64,000 bases of DNA, from the NCBI RefSeq assembly GCF_004005495.1, contig NZ_RZYA01000005.1, positions 248,001-312,000 of the forward strand, read 5' to 3'. How positions within the stretch are numbered: the stretch's first letter is position 1; every line of letters begins with the position of its first letter. The stretch is from Streptomyces antnestii. GTDB taxonomy: Bacteria; Actinomycetota; Actinomycetes; Streptomycetales; Streptomycetaceae. Below the pieces are notes generated by a model. It did not search any database. It was not told the origin of the DNA and saw only the letters and a list, made by a program, of their open reading frames with translations. Below are positions 36,798 to 47,426 of this stretch, in pieces. Both the position numbers and the translations under genes were made by a program.

Positions 36798-38236
36798 GCA
36801 GTGTGGGAGAACTGGCTGAGCGGTTGCGCGGAGAGCTGGATCGCTACTCTCCTGGTGGAAAGCTGCCGTCGAGCCGGGCGCTCGTGGAGCGGTTCCGGGT
36901 GAGTCCGGTGACCGTGTCGCGCGCGCTCGCGCAGCTCGCCGCGGAGGGTCTTGTCGTGACGCGCCCGGGCGCCGGGGCGTTCCGCGCGGAGCCCCGTGCC
37001 GCGGCGCGGCCGTCCGGTGACACGTTCTGGCAGGAGCTCGCCCTGAGTGCTGACTCCGCGACGGAGCTGGTGCCGAGGGCCGTGGACGCCTCAGGTGTCC
37101 TCGTCACTCTCGCCGCCCCGCCGCCCGGCGTCGTCGAGTTCAACGGTGGCTATCTGCACCCCTCCCTCCAGCCGGAACGCGCCATGGCCGCGGCCCTCGC
37201 CCGCGCGGGCCGTCGCCCCGGCGCCTGGGGGCGGCCCCCGATCGACGGCATTCCCGAACTCCGCGAGTGGTTCGCGCGCGGCATCGGCGGCGCGATCACC
37301 GCCGCCGAGGTGCTCATCGCGTCCGGTGGCCAGTCCGCCCTGGCCACCGCGCTTCGCGCGCTCGCCCCGCCCGGTGCCCCCGTCCTCGTCGAGTCGCCCA
37401 CGTATCCCGGCATGCTGGCGATCGCGCGTGCGGCGGGGCTGCGGCCGGTGCCCGTGCCGGTCGACACGGACGGGGTGCGTCCCGAGCTGCTCGCCGAGGC
37501 GTTCCGGGCGACGGGGGCGCGGGTGTTCGTGTGCCAGCCGCTGTTCCAGAACCCGACCGGCGCGGTCCTGTCCGCGCGGCGGCGCCCCGAGGTGCTGCGG
37601 ATCGCGCGCGAGGCCGGGGCGTTCGTCGTCGAGGACGACTTCGTACGCCGCCTCGTCCACGAGGACGCCGGACCGCTGCCGAGGCCGCTCGCCACCGACG
37701 ACCACGACGGCGTGGTCGTCCATGTGTGCTCCCTGACCAAGGCGACCTCGCCCAGCTTCCGTATCGGCTGCCTCGCCGCGCGCGGCCCGGTCCTCGAACG
37801 GCTGCGCGCGATCCAGGTCGTCGACCACTTCTTCGTGCCGCGCCCGCTCCAGGAGGCCGCGCTCGAACTCGTCGGCTCGCCGGCCTGGCCACGCCATCTG
37901 CGCACCGTGGCCACGGACTTGAAGGCGCGCCGCGACACGATGACGGCGGCCTTGCGCGCCACGCTGCCCGAACTCGCGGTGGCGCACGTGCCGTTGGGCG
38001 GCTATCAGCTGTGGGCGCGGCCGCCCGACGGCACGGACGAGGCGGCGCTCGTCGCGGGGGCGCTGCGGGCGGGGGTCGCGGTCGCGCCGGGGCGCCCGTA
38101 CTTCTCCGCCGAGCCGCCGGCGCCGCACATCCGGCTGAGTTTCGCGGCGGCCGCGGGGGCGGCGGAGATCACGGAGGGCGTGCGCCGGCTGCGGGCCGCG
38201 TGCGACGAGGTGCTGGGGGAGGGCGTGCGAGCGTAG
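36785..38236 (+). CDS. MocR/PdxR-type regulator: GntR winged helix fused to PLP aminotransferase domain
   Basis: The protein has 483 residues. A GntR winged helix at about 8-75 (LVERFRVSPVTVSRALAQLA) is joined to a fold-type I aminotransferase domain with the PLP lysine in SLTKATSPSFRIG and the NPTG motif in QNPTGAVLS. MocR proteins sense PLP or an amino-acid adduct and often control an adjacent transporter or PLP gene; here the divergent EamA exporter is the obvious target. The ATG at 36785 is chosen because the domain starts at once and a -10 lies just upstream. Confidence 0.88.
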   Translation: MHERSSVGELAERLRGELDRYSPGGKLPSSRALVERFRVSPVTVSRALAQLAAEGLVVTRPGAGAFRAEPRAAARPSGDTFWQELALSADSATELVPRAVDASGVLVTLAAPPPGVVEFNGGYLHPSLQPERAMAAALARAGRRPGAWGRPPIDGIPELREWFARGIGGAITAAEVLIASGGQSALATALRALAPPGAPVLVESPTYPGMLAIARAAGLRPVPVPVDTDGVRPELLAEAFRATGARVFVCQPLFQNPTGAVLSARRRPEVLRIAREAGAFVVEDDFVRRLVHEDAGPLPRPLATDDHDGVVVHVCSLTKATSPSFRIGCLAARGPVLERLRAIQVVDHFFVPRPLQEAALELVGSPAWPRHLRTVATDLKARRDTMTAALRATLPELAVAHVPLGGYQLWARPPDGTDEAALVAGALRAGVAVAPGRPYFSAEPPAPHIRLSFAAAAGAAEITEGVRRLRAACDEVLGEGVRA

Positions 38237-38260
38237 GTCGGTGGGCGGAGGCCGGTTGAG

Positions 38261-38278
38261 CGGGGGCCCGCGCCCCCG
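38261..38278 (+). terminator. Small GC hairpin after the MocR gene
   Basis: CGGGGGC pairs with GCCCCCG around a four-base loop 25 bases after the stop. Likely a terminator. Confidence 0.4.
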
Positions 38279-38340
38279 ATGGGGCCCTCGCGCCTGAAAC
38301 CCGCTCGACGGGCACGGGCCCCACCTGCGAATGTCCCGTC

Positions 38341-38787
38341 ATGACCGACGTACCCACCGCCCCCGCGCTCCCCGACGGCTACGAGATCTCGGCCGACGCC
38401 GCCCGCGTCGACGCCGCCCGCGTGCACCGCTGGCTCTCCACGGACGCCTACTGGGCGCTGGGCAGGACCCGCGAACACCAGGACCGGGCGATCGCCGGAT
38501 CGCTGAACTTCGGGGTGTACGACGCCGCTTCGGGCGAGCAGGTCGCGTACGCCCGCGTCGTGACGGACCGCGCCACGTTCGCCTGGCTCTGTGACGTCTA
38601 CGTGGACCGCGCCGCCCGAGGCAAGAGCCTGGGCACGGCCCTCGTCGCCGCCGTCCGCGACCACCTGGAGCCGTACGGCCTGCGCCGCATCATGCTCGCC
38701 ACGCAGGACGCGCACGGGGTGTACGAGAAGGTGGGCTTCGCGCCGCTCGCCGAACCGGACAACTGGATGGCGCTCGTCCTTCGGTGA
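38341..38787 (+). CDS. GNAT-family N-acetyltransferase
   Basis: The protein has 148 residues. It shows the GNAT core: AYARVVTDRATFAWLCDVYV (beta4), RGKSLGTALV (acetyl-CoA pyrophosphate loop of the R/Q-x-x-G-x-G/A type) and HGVYEKVGFAPL. It transfers an acetyl group from acetyl-CoA to an unknown substrate. No clear ribosome-binding site precedes the ATG. Confidence 0.88.
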   Translation: MTDVPTAPALPDGYEISADAARVDAARVHRWLSTDAYWALGRTREHQDRAIAGSLNFGVYDAASGEQVAYARVVTDRATFAWLCDVYVDRAARGKSLGTALVAAVRDHLEPYGLRRIMLATQDAHGVYEKVGFAPLAEPDNWMALVLR

Positions 38788-38889
38788 ACGGGCCGGCGGG
38801 GCGGCACGGCCTCCGGCCCACCCCCTCCGTCCCGCATACGCCCCCGGCAGGTCTTGACCCCGGCCCCGGCGCACCCCCACGATCGCCGC

Positions 38890-39504
38890 ATGTCCGTTCG
38901 CGTGACGCTTCTCGCCGCCGCGCGCAGCGCCTCGCTGCTCGCCGAGCGCTTCGACGACGACCGGCCCCTCGACCACACCGGGTGGCACGAGGTGCAGCTG
39001 GCCTCGCCCGGGCTCGTGCCGCTCGCCGCGGCGGAGCTGCGGTACTGCGCGCCCACCGCGCGCAGCCGTGGCACCGCGGAGGCGCTGGGTCTCGCGCCGC
39101 TGGCCCAAGTCGCCCTGCGGGACTGCGACATGGGCCGCTGGCGTGGCCGTACGCTCGCCGAGGTGACGGCCGTCGAGCCGGGTGCCGTCGACGCCTGGCT
39201 GCGCGACCCGCGCTCGGCGCCGCACGGCGGGGAGTCGCTGCTCGCGTTCATCTCCCGGGTCGGCGACTGGCTCGACACCCGCCCGCGGGCCCTCGGCCTC
39301 GACCGGCCGGGCCAGGCCCCGTCGCCCGACGGCACCGCGAGAGTCGTGGCGGTCGCCGAGCCGGCGGTCGTGCGGGCGGCGCTCGTCTACGCGCTGAAGG
39401 CGCCGCCGTCGACGTACTGGAACCTCGACGTGCGCCCCCTGTCGACCGCCGTCCTCAGCGGGCACGCGGGGCGCTGGAGCGTGCGGCTCGACGCGGCGGT
39501 CTGA
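38890..39504 (+). CDS. Histidine phosphatase-superfamily pseudoenzyme
   Basis: The protein has 204 residues with the overall pattern of the phosphoglycerate-mutase-like branch. SPLAxAxxTAxA-type sequence is kept as CAPTARSRGTAEALGL, and LRDCDMGRWRGRTL matches the family's EUxUGxWEG block. The two catalytic histidines are absent: the RHG motif is replaced by AARSA in LLAAARSASL, and the late HGG motif by AEPA in VAEPAVVRAALVYAL. It is probably not a phosphatase but a binding protein. The ATG at 38890 is chosen on family length. It ends one base before the convergent DUF6314 gene. Confidence 0.75.
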   Translation: MSVRVTLLAAARSASLLAERFDDDRPLDHTGWHEVQLASPGLVPLAAAELRYCAPTARSRGTAEALGLAPLAQVALRDCDMGRWRGRTLAEVTAVEPGAVDAWLRDPRSAPHGGESLLAFISRVGDWLDTRPRALGLDRPGQAPSPDGTARVVAVAEPAVVRAALVYALKAPPSTYWNLDVRPLSTAVLSGHAGRWSVRLDAAV

Positions 39505-39505
39505 G

Positions 39506-39961
39506 TCAGGCGGTGCGCGTGTACGTCGTGGTGAGGACGAGGTCCTTCGCCGGCCCCCGCACCCGCCACTCCATCCGCCACGCGTCGGGCCCGGCCACCT
39601 CGAACTCGCCGCGGTAGAGGTCCGCCGCGCAGGGATGGTCGGCCGTGTGGCGGCCGGTACGCAGGTCGAGCCCGTGGAAGAAGCGCCCGTCGGAGAACCG
39701 CACGACGGCCGTCCCCGGCACCTCGCCCAGCAGGAAACGCAGCGTGCGCGTGGCGGCCCTCGCGGCCCCCTGCCACACGAAGGTCCCCGCCTCGTGATGC
39801 AGCAGCCCGCCCCCGGCCTCCTCGCGGGTGAAGTCCGTGGTCCCGGAGAAAGTGCCGGCCGTGCCGTCACCGAGGTCACGCACCGTCCGCTCGACACCCC
39901 ACCGCCCGGCCAGATAACCCAGCACATCGGCAACCGGCCAGGGCCCGCCCATCACATCCAT
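39506..39961 (-). CDS. DUF6314 family protein
   Basis: The protein has 151 residues with a compact beta-rich fold (GTFSGTTDF, GGLLHHEAGTFVW, AVVRFSDGRFFHGLDL), as in small conserved actinobacterial proteins of DUF6314. No signal peptide. Start taken as ATG at 39961; an in-frame ATG at 39952 is possible. It is divergent from argC, 99 bases away, across the arginine operator region. Confidence 0.75.
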   Translation of the reverse strand: MDVMGGPWPVADVLGYLAGRWGVERTVRDLGDGTAGTFSGTTDFTREEAGGGLLHHEAGTFVWQGAARAATRTLRFLLGEVPGTAVVRFSDGRFFHGLDLRTGRHTADHPCAADLYRGEFEVAGPDAWRMEWRVRGPAKDLVLTTTYTRTA

Positions 39962-40007
39962 CACGGCCCCGAGCGTAGTCCCGAGCGCAGTCCCGCGATC
40001 ATTCGCG

Positions 40008-41089
<1,082 letters not shown>

Positions 41090-41114
41090 GCGACGCACGC
41101 GTGGCCGCCGGGCC

Positions 41115-41127
41115 GCAGACGTATACG
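41115..41127 (+). promoter_or_regulatory. Repeat of the argC operator core upstream of argJ
   Basis: GCAGACGTATA at 41115-41125 is identical to 40024-40034 in the argC operator and continues into a CGTATACG palindrome at 41120-41127. It lies in the 88-base argC-argJ gap and may be a second ArgR contact site. Confidence 0.35.
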
Positions 41128-41177
41128 AAGGCCGCGCCGCTGCGCCACGCGGGCGGAGAAGCGAACAAGGAGTCTCA

Positions 41178-42329
41178 GTGAGTGTGACGGCAGCCAAGGG
41201 ATTCACGGCCGCGGGCATCGCCGCCGGGATCAAGGAGAACGGCAACCCGGACCTGGCCCTCGTGGTCAACAACGGGCCGCGTCTGGCCGCCGCGGGCGTC
41301 TTCACCTCCAACCGCGTCAAGGCCGCCCCGGTCCTGTGGTCCGAGCAGGTCCTCAAGGGCGGGCTCGTCTCCGCCGTCGTCCTCAACTCCGGTGGCGCCA
41401 ACGCCTGTACGGGACCGAAGGGCTTCCAGGACACGCACGCCACCGCCGAGAAGGCCGCCGAGGTCCTCGGCCTGAACGCGGGCGAGGTCGCCGTCGCGTC
41501 GACCGGCCTCATCGGCGTACTCCTCCCCATGGACAAGCTCCTGCCGGGCGTGGAGCAGGCCGCCGAGGCGCTGTCGGAGCACGGGGGCGAGAAGGCCGCC
41601 ATCGCCATCAAGACCACCGACTCCGTCCACAAGACCGCCGTGTACGAGGGCGACGGGTGGACGGTCGGCGGCATGGCGAAGGGCGCCGGCATGCTCGCGC
41701 CCGGCCTCGCCACCATGCTCGTCGTCCTGACCACGGACGCCGACCTCGAAGCGGACATCCTCGACAAGGCCCTGCGCGACGCCACCCGCGTCACCTTCGA
41801 CCGGGTCGACTCCGACGGCTGCATGTCGACCAATGACGCCGTGCTGCTCCTGGCGTCCGGCGCCGCCGAAGTCACCCCCGAATACGCCGAGTTCGCCGCC
41901 GCCGTGCGCACCGTCTGCGACGACCTCGGACGCCAGCTCATCGGCGACGCGGAGGGTGCCAGCAAGGACATCAGGATCGACGTCGTGAACGCCGCGACCG
42001 AGGCCGACGCCGTCGAGGTGGGCCGCTCCATCGCCCGCAACAACCTCCTCAAGTGCGCCCTCCACGGCGAGGACCCCAACTGGGGCCGGGTGCTCTCGGC
42101 GATCGGCACGACGTCCGCCGCCTTCGAGCCCGACCGCCTGAACGTCGCCATCAACGGCGTCTGGGTCTGCAAGAACGGCGGCGTCGGCGAGGACCGCGAC
42201 CTCGTCGACATGCGCTACCGGGAGGTCGTCATCACCGCCGACCTCGCGGCCGGTTCCGAGACCGCGACGATCTGGACGAACGACCTGACCGCGGAGTACG
42301 TCCACGAGAACAGCGCGTACAGCTCATGA
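41178..42329 (+). CDS. argJ: Bifunctional ornithine acetyltransferase/N-acetylglutamate synthase
   Basis: The protein has 383 residues. The self-cleavage site is in [12 protein letters not shown], where the Thr becomes the nucleophile of the beta subunit. It moves the acetyl group from N-acetylornithine to glutamate, recycling acetyl groups (steps 1 and 5). Other family blocks: [11 protein letters not shown] and [11 protein letters not shown] start with AAGGAG upstream. It overlaps argB by four bases (ATGA). Confidence 0.97.
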   Translation: MSVTAAKGFTAAGIAAGIKENGNPDLALVVNNGPRLAAAGVFTSNRVKAAPVLWSEQVLKGGLVSAVVLNSGGANACTGPKGFQDTHATAEKAAEVLGLNAGEVAVASTGLIGVLLPMDKLLPGVEQAAEALSEHGGEKAAIAIKTTDSVHKTAVYEGDGWTVGGMAKGAGMLAPGLATMLVVLTTDADLEADILDKALRDATRVTFDRVDSDGCMSTNDAVLLLASGAAEVTPEYAEFAAAVRTVCDDLGRQLIGDAEGASKDIRIDVVNAATEADAVEVGRSIARNNLLKCALHGEDPNWGRVLSAIGTTSAAFEPDRLNVAINGVWVCKNGGVGEDRDLVDMRYREVVITADLAAGSETATIWTNDLTAEYVHENSAYSS

Positions 42330-43258
42330 GTACCCGTAAGCACAACGCGCTGCCCAAGGCGCAGATCCTCATCGAGGCGCTGCCCTGGCTCACCCGGCAC
42401 CAGGGCAAGACCGTCGTCATCAAGTTCGGCGGCAACGCCATGATCGACGAGGACCTCAAGGCCGCCTTCGCGCAGGACGTCGTCTTCCTGCACCACGCGG
42501 GCCTCAAGCCCGTCGTCGTGCACGGCGGCGGCCCGCAGATCAGCAAGGCGCTCGACCGGCACGGCATCGTCAGCGAGTTCAAGGCGGGCCTGCGGGTCAC
42601 CACCGAGGACGCGATGGACGTCGTACGGATGGTCCTGGCCGGACAGGTCCAGCGCGAGCTCGTCGGCCTGCTCAACCAGCACGGCCCGCTCGCCGTCGGC
42701 CTCACCGGCGAGGACGCGCACACCATCACCGCCACCAAGCACCAGCCCCGCATCGAGGGCGAGCTGGTCGACATCGGCCGGGTCGGCGAGATCACCGAGA
42801 TCGACACGGGCGCCATCGAGGCGCTCCTCGCCGACGGCCGTATCCCGGTCGTCTCCTCGATCGCCCGCTCCCAGGACGATCACCATGTCTACAACGTCAA
42901 TGCTGATACGGCGGCTGCGGCTCTTGCTGCTGCGCTCGGCGCCGAGACCCTGATGGTCCTGACCGACGTCGAGGGCCTCTACGAGGACTGGCCGAACTCC
43001 GACGAGGTCATCAGCAGGCTCACCGCCAGTCAGCTGGAGAAGCTCCTTCCCGAGCTGGCCAGCGGCATGGTGCCGAAGATGGAGGGCTGTCTGCACGCCG
43101 TGCGCAACGGGGTGACGACCGCCCGCGTCATCGACGGCCGGGTCCCGCACTCGATCCTGCTGGAGATCTTCACCGACGAGGGCATCGGCACGATGGTCGT
43201 GCCGGACGCGCCCGACGCCGTCGACGTACAGGAAACCGACGTACAGGGGGAGTCATGA
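42326..43258 (+). CDS. argB: N-acetylglutamate kinase
   Basis: The protein has 310 residues with the amino-acid-kinase fold: [10 protein letters not shown] (phosphate loop), [10 protein letters not shown] (substrate loop) and [15 protein letters not shown]. It phosphorylates N-acetylglutamate, usually the arginine feedback point. The N-terminal helix ([18 protein letters not shown]) is of the kind that mediates hexamers and arginine inhibition in feedback-sensitive enzymes. Overlaps both neighbours by ATGA. Confidence 0.97.
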   Translation: MSTRKHNALPKAQILIEALPWLTRHQGKTVVIKFGGNAMIDEDLKAAFAQDVVFLHHAGLKPVVVHGGGPQISKALDRHGIVSEFKAGLRVTTEDAMDVVRMVLAGQVQRELVGLLNQHGPLAVGLTGEDAHTITATKHQPRIEGELVDIGRVGEITEIDTGAIEALLADGRIPVVSSIARSQDDHHVYNVNADTAAAALAAALGAETLMVLTDVEGLYEDWPNSDEVISRLTASQLEKLLPELASGMVPKMEGCLHAVRNGVTTARVIDGRVPHSILLEIFTDEGIGTMVVPDAPDAVDVQETDVQGES

Positions 43259-44457
43259 GCAACCAGGAGCTGACCGCGCGCTGGCAGGGCGCGCTCATGG
43301 ACAACTACGGCACCCCGCGGCTGCCCCTCGTCCGCGGCGAGGGCGCCAAGGTGTGGGACGCCGACGGCACGGAGTACGTCGACTTCGTCGGTGGCATCGC
43401 GGTCAACGCCCTCGGCCACGCGCACCCGGCGGTCGTCCAGGCCGTGTCCGACCAGATCGCGTCGCTCGGTCATGTCTCGAACCTCTTCGTCGCCGAGCCG
43501 CCCGTCGTGCTCGCCGAACGGCTCCTCCAGCTCTTCGGCCGCCCCGGCCGTGTCTACTTCTGCAACTCGGGCGCGGAGGCCAACGAGGGCGCGTTCAAGA
43601 TCGGCCGCCTGACGGGCCGGACGCACATGGTCGCGACCGAGGGCGGCTTCCACGGCCGGACCATGGGAGCCCTCGCGCTGACCGGACAGCCCGGCAAGCA
43701 GGAGCCGTTCCTGCCCCTGCCCGGCGACGTGACGCACGTCCCGTACGGGGACGTCGAGGCGCTGCGGGCGGCGGTCACCGAGGAGACGGCGTTCGTCATC
43801 ATCGAGCCCATCCAGGGGGAGAACGGCGTCGTCGAGCCGCCCGCCGGCTACCTCAGGGCGGCCAGGGAGATCACCCGGGCCACGGGCACCCTCCTCGTCC
43901 TCGACGAGGTGCAGACCGGCGTCGGCCGCACCGGGCACTGGTTCGCGTACCAGGCGGAGGAGGGCGTCGACCCCGACATCGTCACGCTCGCCAAGGGCCT
44001 CGGCGGCGGGCTGCCCGTCGGCGCGACCGTCGCGTTCGGCGAGACGGCCGAGCTGCTGAAGCCCGGCCACCACGGCACGACGTTCGGCGGGAACCCCGTC
44101 GCCTGCGCCGCCGGTCTCGCCGTGCTCGACACCATCGCGGGCGAAGGCCTCCTGGAGAACGTGAAGCGCGCCGAGGCACGCCTGCGGGACGGAATCGCCG
44201 CTCTCGGGCACCCGCTCGTCGGCCGCGTAAGGGGCGCCGGACTCCTGCTGGGTATCGTGCTCACCGAGCCGCTCGCGCCCCAGGTGCAGCAAACGGCTCA
44301 GGACGCCGGCCTCCTGGTGAACGCGCCCGCCCCCGATGTCGTACGGCTCATGCCGCCGCTCAACCTCCACGACGACGAGGTGGACACCTTCCTCCAGGCG
44401 CTTCCCGGCGTCCTGGACAAGGCCCTCGAAGGGGCCGACGGGGAAGGACGATCCTGA
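43255..44457 (+). CDS. argD: Acetylornithine aminotransferase
   Basis: The protein has 400 residues, class III PLP aminotransferase. Visible motifs: [17 protein letters not shown] (phosphate binding), [14 protein letters not shown] (PLP aspartate) and [15 protein letters not shown] with the Schiff-base lysine. It makes N-acetylornithine from the semialdehyde using glutamate. The ATG overlaps the argB stop. Confidence 0.97.
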   Translation: MSNQELTARWQGALMDNYGTPRLPLVRGEGAKVWDADGTEYVDFVGGIAVNALGHAHPAVVQAVSDQIASLGHVSNLFVAEPPVVLAERLLQLFGRPGRVYFCNSGAEANEGAFKIGRLTGRTHMVATEGGFHGRTMGALALTGQPGKQEPFLPLPGDVTHVPYGDVEALRAAVTEETAFVIIEPIQGENGVVEPPAGYLRAAREITRATGTLLVLDEVQTGVGRTGHWFAYQAEEGVDPDIVTLAKGLGGGLPVGATVAFGETAELLKPGHHGTTFGGNPVACAAGLAVLDTIAGEGLLENVKRAEARLRDGIAALGHPLVGRVRGAGLLLGIVLTEPLAPQVQQTAQDAGLLVNAPAPDVVRLMPPLNLHDDEVDTFLQALPGVLDKALEGADGEGRS

Positions 44458-44474
44458 GGAATGGGACGACGACG

Positions 44475-45014
44475 ATGAGTCAGGCGCAGGACAACGAGCA
44501 CGCAGCGGGACCCGCCGTGCCGCAGACCCGCACCGCCCGCCACCGCCGGATCGTGGACATCCTCAACCGGCAACCGGTGCGCTCGCAGAGCCAGTTGGCG
44601 AAGCTGCTCGCCGACGACGGGCTCACGGTCACGCAGGCGACGCTGTCCCGTGACCTCGACGAGCTCGGCGCGGTGAAGATCCGCAACACCGGTGGTGAGC
44701 TGATCTACGCGGTGCCCAGCGAGGGCGGTTTCCGCACCCCGCAGGCGCCGCTCGGCGGTTCCGCCAAGGAGGAGCGCATGCGGCGCCTCGCGGGCGAGCT
44801 GCTGATCTCCGCCGAGGCCTCGGCGAACCTCGTGGTCCTGCGCACCCCGCCCGGCGCCGCCCAGTTCCTCGCGTCGGCGATCGACCAGGCGGAACTCCAG
44901 GTGATCCTCGGCACGATCGCCGGTGACGACACGTTGCTGCTGATCAGCCGCGACCCGGCCGGCGGGCAGGCGCTCGCCGACCATCTGCTGCGGCTCGCCC
45001 AGAACGAGCACTGA
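44475..45014 (+). CDS. argR: Arginine repressor ArgR
   Basis: The protein has 179 residues. The N domain is a winged helix ([20 protein letters not shown], then [13 protein letters not shown]). The C domain holds the hexamer and arginine-binding motif ([13 protein letters not shown]). It should bind arginine and repress argC and argH at the ARG boxes noted here. Last gene of the operon, 17 bases after argD, followed by a strong bidirectional terminator. Confidence 0.97.
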   Translation: MSQAQDNEHAAGPAVPQTRTARHRRIVDILNRQPVRSQSQLAKLLADDGLTVTQATLSRDLDELGAVKIRNTGGELIYAVPSEGGFRTPQAPLGGSAKEERMRRLAGELLISAEASANLVVLRTPPGAAQFLASAIDQAELQVILGTIAGDDTLLLISRDPAGGQALADHLLRLAQNEH

Positions 45015-45036
45015 GCGCACCGCTCTTCACGCACAC

Positions 45037-45077
45037 GCGCCCCGAACCACCCCCCATGGCCGGGGGGTTCGGGGCGC
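45037..45077. terminator. Bidirectional terminator between argR and the BASS transporter gene
   Basis: GCGCCCCGAA at 45037-45046 pairs with TTCGGGGCGC at 45068-45077, extended inward by C-rich and G-rich runs. It serves two convergent genes. Confidence 0.85.
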
Positions 45078-45087
45078 GGTCGCGTTC

Positions 45088-46062
45088 TCAGGCCTGCTCG
45101 GCGCGGCGCGCCCGGTACGACATCCAGGCCGCGACCAGGGCGCCCGACACGTTGTGCCACACGGAGAACACCGCGGCCGGGAGTGCCGCGAGCGGGCTGA
45201 AGTGGGCCGTGGCGAGGGACGCGGCGAGCCCCGAGTTCTGCATGCCGACCTCGAACGCCATCGCGCGCGACGACGGCGCCCCGAGCCGGGCCAGCTTGCC
45301 CGCTCCGTAACCGAGCGCGAGCCCGAGGCCGTTGTGGAGGACGACGGCGAGCAGGACGAGCCCGGCCGCCGACTTGATCGCGGTCGCGCTGCCCGCGACG
45401 ACCACGGCCACGATGACGGCGATCGTCAGCGCCGACAGCCAGGGCAGGGCGCCGAGCACGCGGTCGACGTAGCGGCCGAGGGCCAGGCGGACGAGGAGGC
45501 CCGCGACGACCGGCAGCAGGACGGTCTTGAGGATGTCCGTGACCATCGACCCCGCGTCCACGGGCAGGAACTCGCCCGCGAGCAGCAGGGTCAGCGGGGG
45601 CGTGACGAGCGGGGCGAGCACGGTCGAGACGGTGGCGACGGAGACGGACAGGGCGACGTCGCCGCGCGCCAGGTAGGTCACCACGTTCGAGGCCGTGCCG
45701 CTGGGGGCGCAGCCGACGAGGATGACGCCGGCCGCCAACTGGGGCGGCAGGTCAAGGGCGTTGGCGATGAGCCAGCCGAGCCCCGGCATGATCACGTAGT
45801 GCGCGACGAGCCCGAGACCGACGGCCCAGGGCCGCTTGGCGACGCCCTTGAAGTCGTGCGGGGTCATCGTGAGCCCCATGCAGAACATCACCACACCCAG
45901 CAGGTACGGGACGTTCGTCTTCCAGCTCACGAAGGCGTCCGGCAGGGCGAGCCCGATACCGCCCGCCGCGAGCACGAGTACGGGGAACACGGTGACGGCC
46001 AGGCGTGCCGCGCGGTCGCCGGTGTCCGTCGTCGGCCTGGGGATCAACTCTTCGGTCTGCAC
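45088..46062 (-). CDS. Bile acid:sodium symporter (BASS) family transporter
   Basis: The protein has 324 residues from the GTG start at 46062, with about ten membrane helices. Family blocks include LLGVVMFCMGLTMTPHDF, LVGCAPSGTASNVVTYLARG and AFEVGMQNSGLAASLATAHF (the sodium-site region). It is a secondary transporter for an organic anion such as pantoate, keto acid or sulfate conjugate; the substrate is not known. The exact start is uncertain: TTG at 46098 is also possible. Confidence 0.85.
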   Translation of the reverse strand: MQTEELIPRPTTDTGDRAARLAVTVFPVLVLAAGGIGLALPDAFVSWKTNVPYLLGVVMFCMGLTMTPHDFKGVAKRPWAVGLGLVAHYVIMPGLGWLIANALDLPPQLAAGVILVGCAPSGTASNVVTYLARGDVALSVSVATVSTVLAPLVTPPLTLLLAGEFLPVDAGSMVTDILKTVLLPVVAGLLVRLALGRYVDRVLGALPWLSALTIAVIVAVVVAGSATAIKSAAGLVLLAVVLHNGLGLALGYGAGKLARLGAPSSRAMAFEVGMQNSGLAASLATAHFSPLAALPAAVFSVWHNVSGALVAAWMSYRARRAEQA

Positions 46063-46132
46063 CGGGTGATGCAACGCCGCCGCCCCGGGTGCCCGCAACC
46101 CCGTCTCGTTATGTGGTCCCTACATCTTTGGT

Positions 46133-46214
46133 CGGGCTCCCAGGCTCCCAGGCTTTCGGGTCTCGGGCTCTCAGAGTCTCGGGCTCTTAGGGGCTCAGGC
46201 TCTCAGGGGCTCAC
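46133..46214. repeat. CT-rich low-complexity repeat at the end of apbE
   Basis: Irregular repeats of GGCTCYCAGG/GGGCTCTCAG type run from 46133 to the stop of apbE. No regular unit length was seen. The region lies between the BASS gene and apbE. Confidence 0.6.
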
Positions 46215-46934
46215 CGACCACGTCTCCCCGTCCGCCGTCACCGCGAACGCCGTGACACCGGGCTGCGCCTCCAGCCACGCCCGCGCCTCCGGACCCATCG
46301 CGTACGCGGCCGTCGCCCAGGTGTCCGCGTCGGTGAGCCCCTCGTGGACGACGGTCAGGGAGGCGAGACCACCGACGGGCGCCCGCCTGGTGTGCGGGTC
46401 GACGATGTGGCAGCCGCGCTCCGCCGGCCCCGACGTGGCGACCGCGACCGCCCCCTGCCGGGACTCGACGACCGCCGCCACCCGACCGGGCCGCAGCGGA
46501 TGCGCGACGCCCACGCGCCATGGGCCGCCGTGCAGCTGGACGTCGCCGCCGCCGTTCACACAGACACCGGTCGCGCCCGCCGCCAGCAGCCCCTCGGCCG
46601 CCCGCTCCACCGCCCACCCCTTGACGAGCCCGCTCGGGTCGAAGCCGCCCGCGTACCCCGTCGTGAACCAGCCGCCGGTGTGCGCCTCGGCCCGCTCGCA
46701 CAGCCGCAGCACCTGGCGGACCTCGGGCGCGCAGTCCTCCGGCGCGAGTTCGCCCCGGGCGATCCGGCTGACCGCGCTGTCCTCCCGGTACGTCGAGAAG
46801 ACGGCGTCCACGTGACGCAGCCACGCCTCCGCCTCGTCGAGCGCCCCCGGACCCACGTCCCCGCCGCGCACCGTGATCGAGAAAACCGTGCCCATCGTGT
46901 GCACGACCCGGTGTATCTCCGCCGCCTCACCCAC
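46203..46934 (-). CDS. apbE: FAD:protein FMN transferase
   Basis: The protein has 243 residues. Family blocks: MGTVFSITV, DAVFSTYREDSAVSRI, DPSGLVKGWAVERAA and CVNGGGDVQLHG, with DADTWATAAYAMG near the end. ApbE transfers FMN from FAD to a Thr in an SGATxT motif. The preceding gene encodes just such a target. The GTG start overlaps that gene by eight bases, so enzyme and substrate are made together. No signal peptide is obvious, so flavinylation may take place before export or on the inner face. Confidence 0.92.
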   Translation of the reverse strand: MGEAAEIHRVVHTMGTVFSITVRGGDVGPGALDEAEAWLRHVDAVFSTYREDSAVSRIARGELAPEDCAPEVRQVLRLCERAEAHTGGWFTTGYAGGFDPSGLVKGWAVERAAEGLLAAGATGVCVNGGGDVQLHGGPWRVGVAHPLRPGRVAAVVESRQGAVAVATSGPAERGCHIVDPHTRRAPVGGLASLTVVHEGLTDADTWATAAYAMGPEARAWLEAQPGVTAFAVTADGETWSVSP

Positions 46935-47418
46935 GGGCCTGGTCCAGCGCGCTCTGCAGCGACGTCATATAGCCCTCGCTCGTGAACGTGGCACCCGAGA
47001 CCGTGTCGATCCGAGCGCTCTGGGCGTCCAGGGTCTCCTGCACGAGGGTCGGGACCGAGGACGAGGCGATGTCCTGGCTGCGCCGGTCGCCCGACGGGGT
47101 CCTGACGGCGCGGGCGGCGGTGATCTTCGAGCCGACGATCGTGATCTCGACCTGGACGGGGCCGTAACGCGTCTGCACGGTCTCGCCGGTGAGCGTCCGC
47201 TTTCCGGAAGCGCTGCCGGAAGCGCTGCCAGAAGCGCCACCGGACCCGTTGCCGGACCCGGACCCGGACCCGGTTCCGCCGGACGCGGCCGGGGGCCTGG
47301 TCACGGTCGGGGCCGCCGAGACCGGCTGGGAGTGCGGCTTGAGGGCCAGCGCCAGCGTCGTCACGGAGACGGTCGCGACGCAGGTCAGGACGGTACGGCG
47401 GATCGGATGGGCTCTCAT
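46927..47418 (-). CDS. FMN-binding domain protein, ApbE flavinylation target
   Basis: The protein has 163 residues. A signal peptide or membrane anchor (about 8-28) and a Gly-Ser linker (about 45-72) precede an FMN-binding domain ending in SGATFTSEGY, where Thr146 is the expected covalent FMN site. It lies between a ferric-reductase-type membrane flavoprotein and ApbE, and is a probable extracytoplasmic one-electron carrier. ATG at 47418, eight bases after the upstream gene's stop. Confidence 0.9.
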   Translation of the reverse strand: MRAHPIRRTVLTCVATVSVTTLALALKPHSQPVSAAPTVTRPPAASGGTGSGSGSGNGSGGASGSASGSASGKRTLTGETVQTRYGPVQVEITIVGSKITAARAVRTPSGDRRSQDIASSSVPTLVQETLDAQSARIDTVSGATFTSEGYMTSLQSALDQARG

Positions 47419-47426
47419 GGCGCGGC

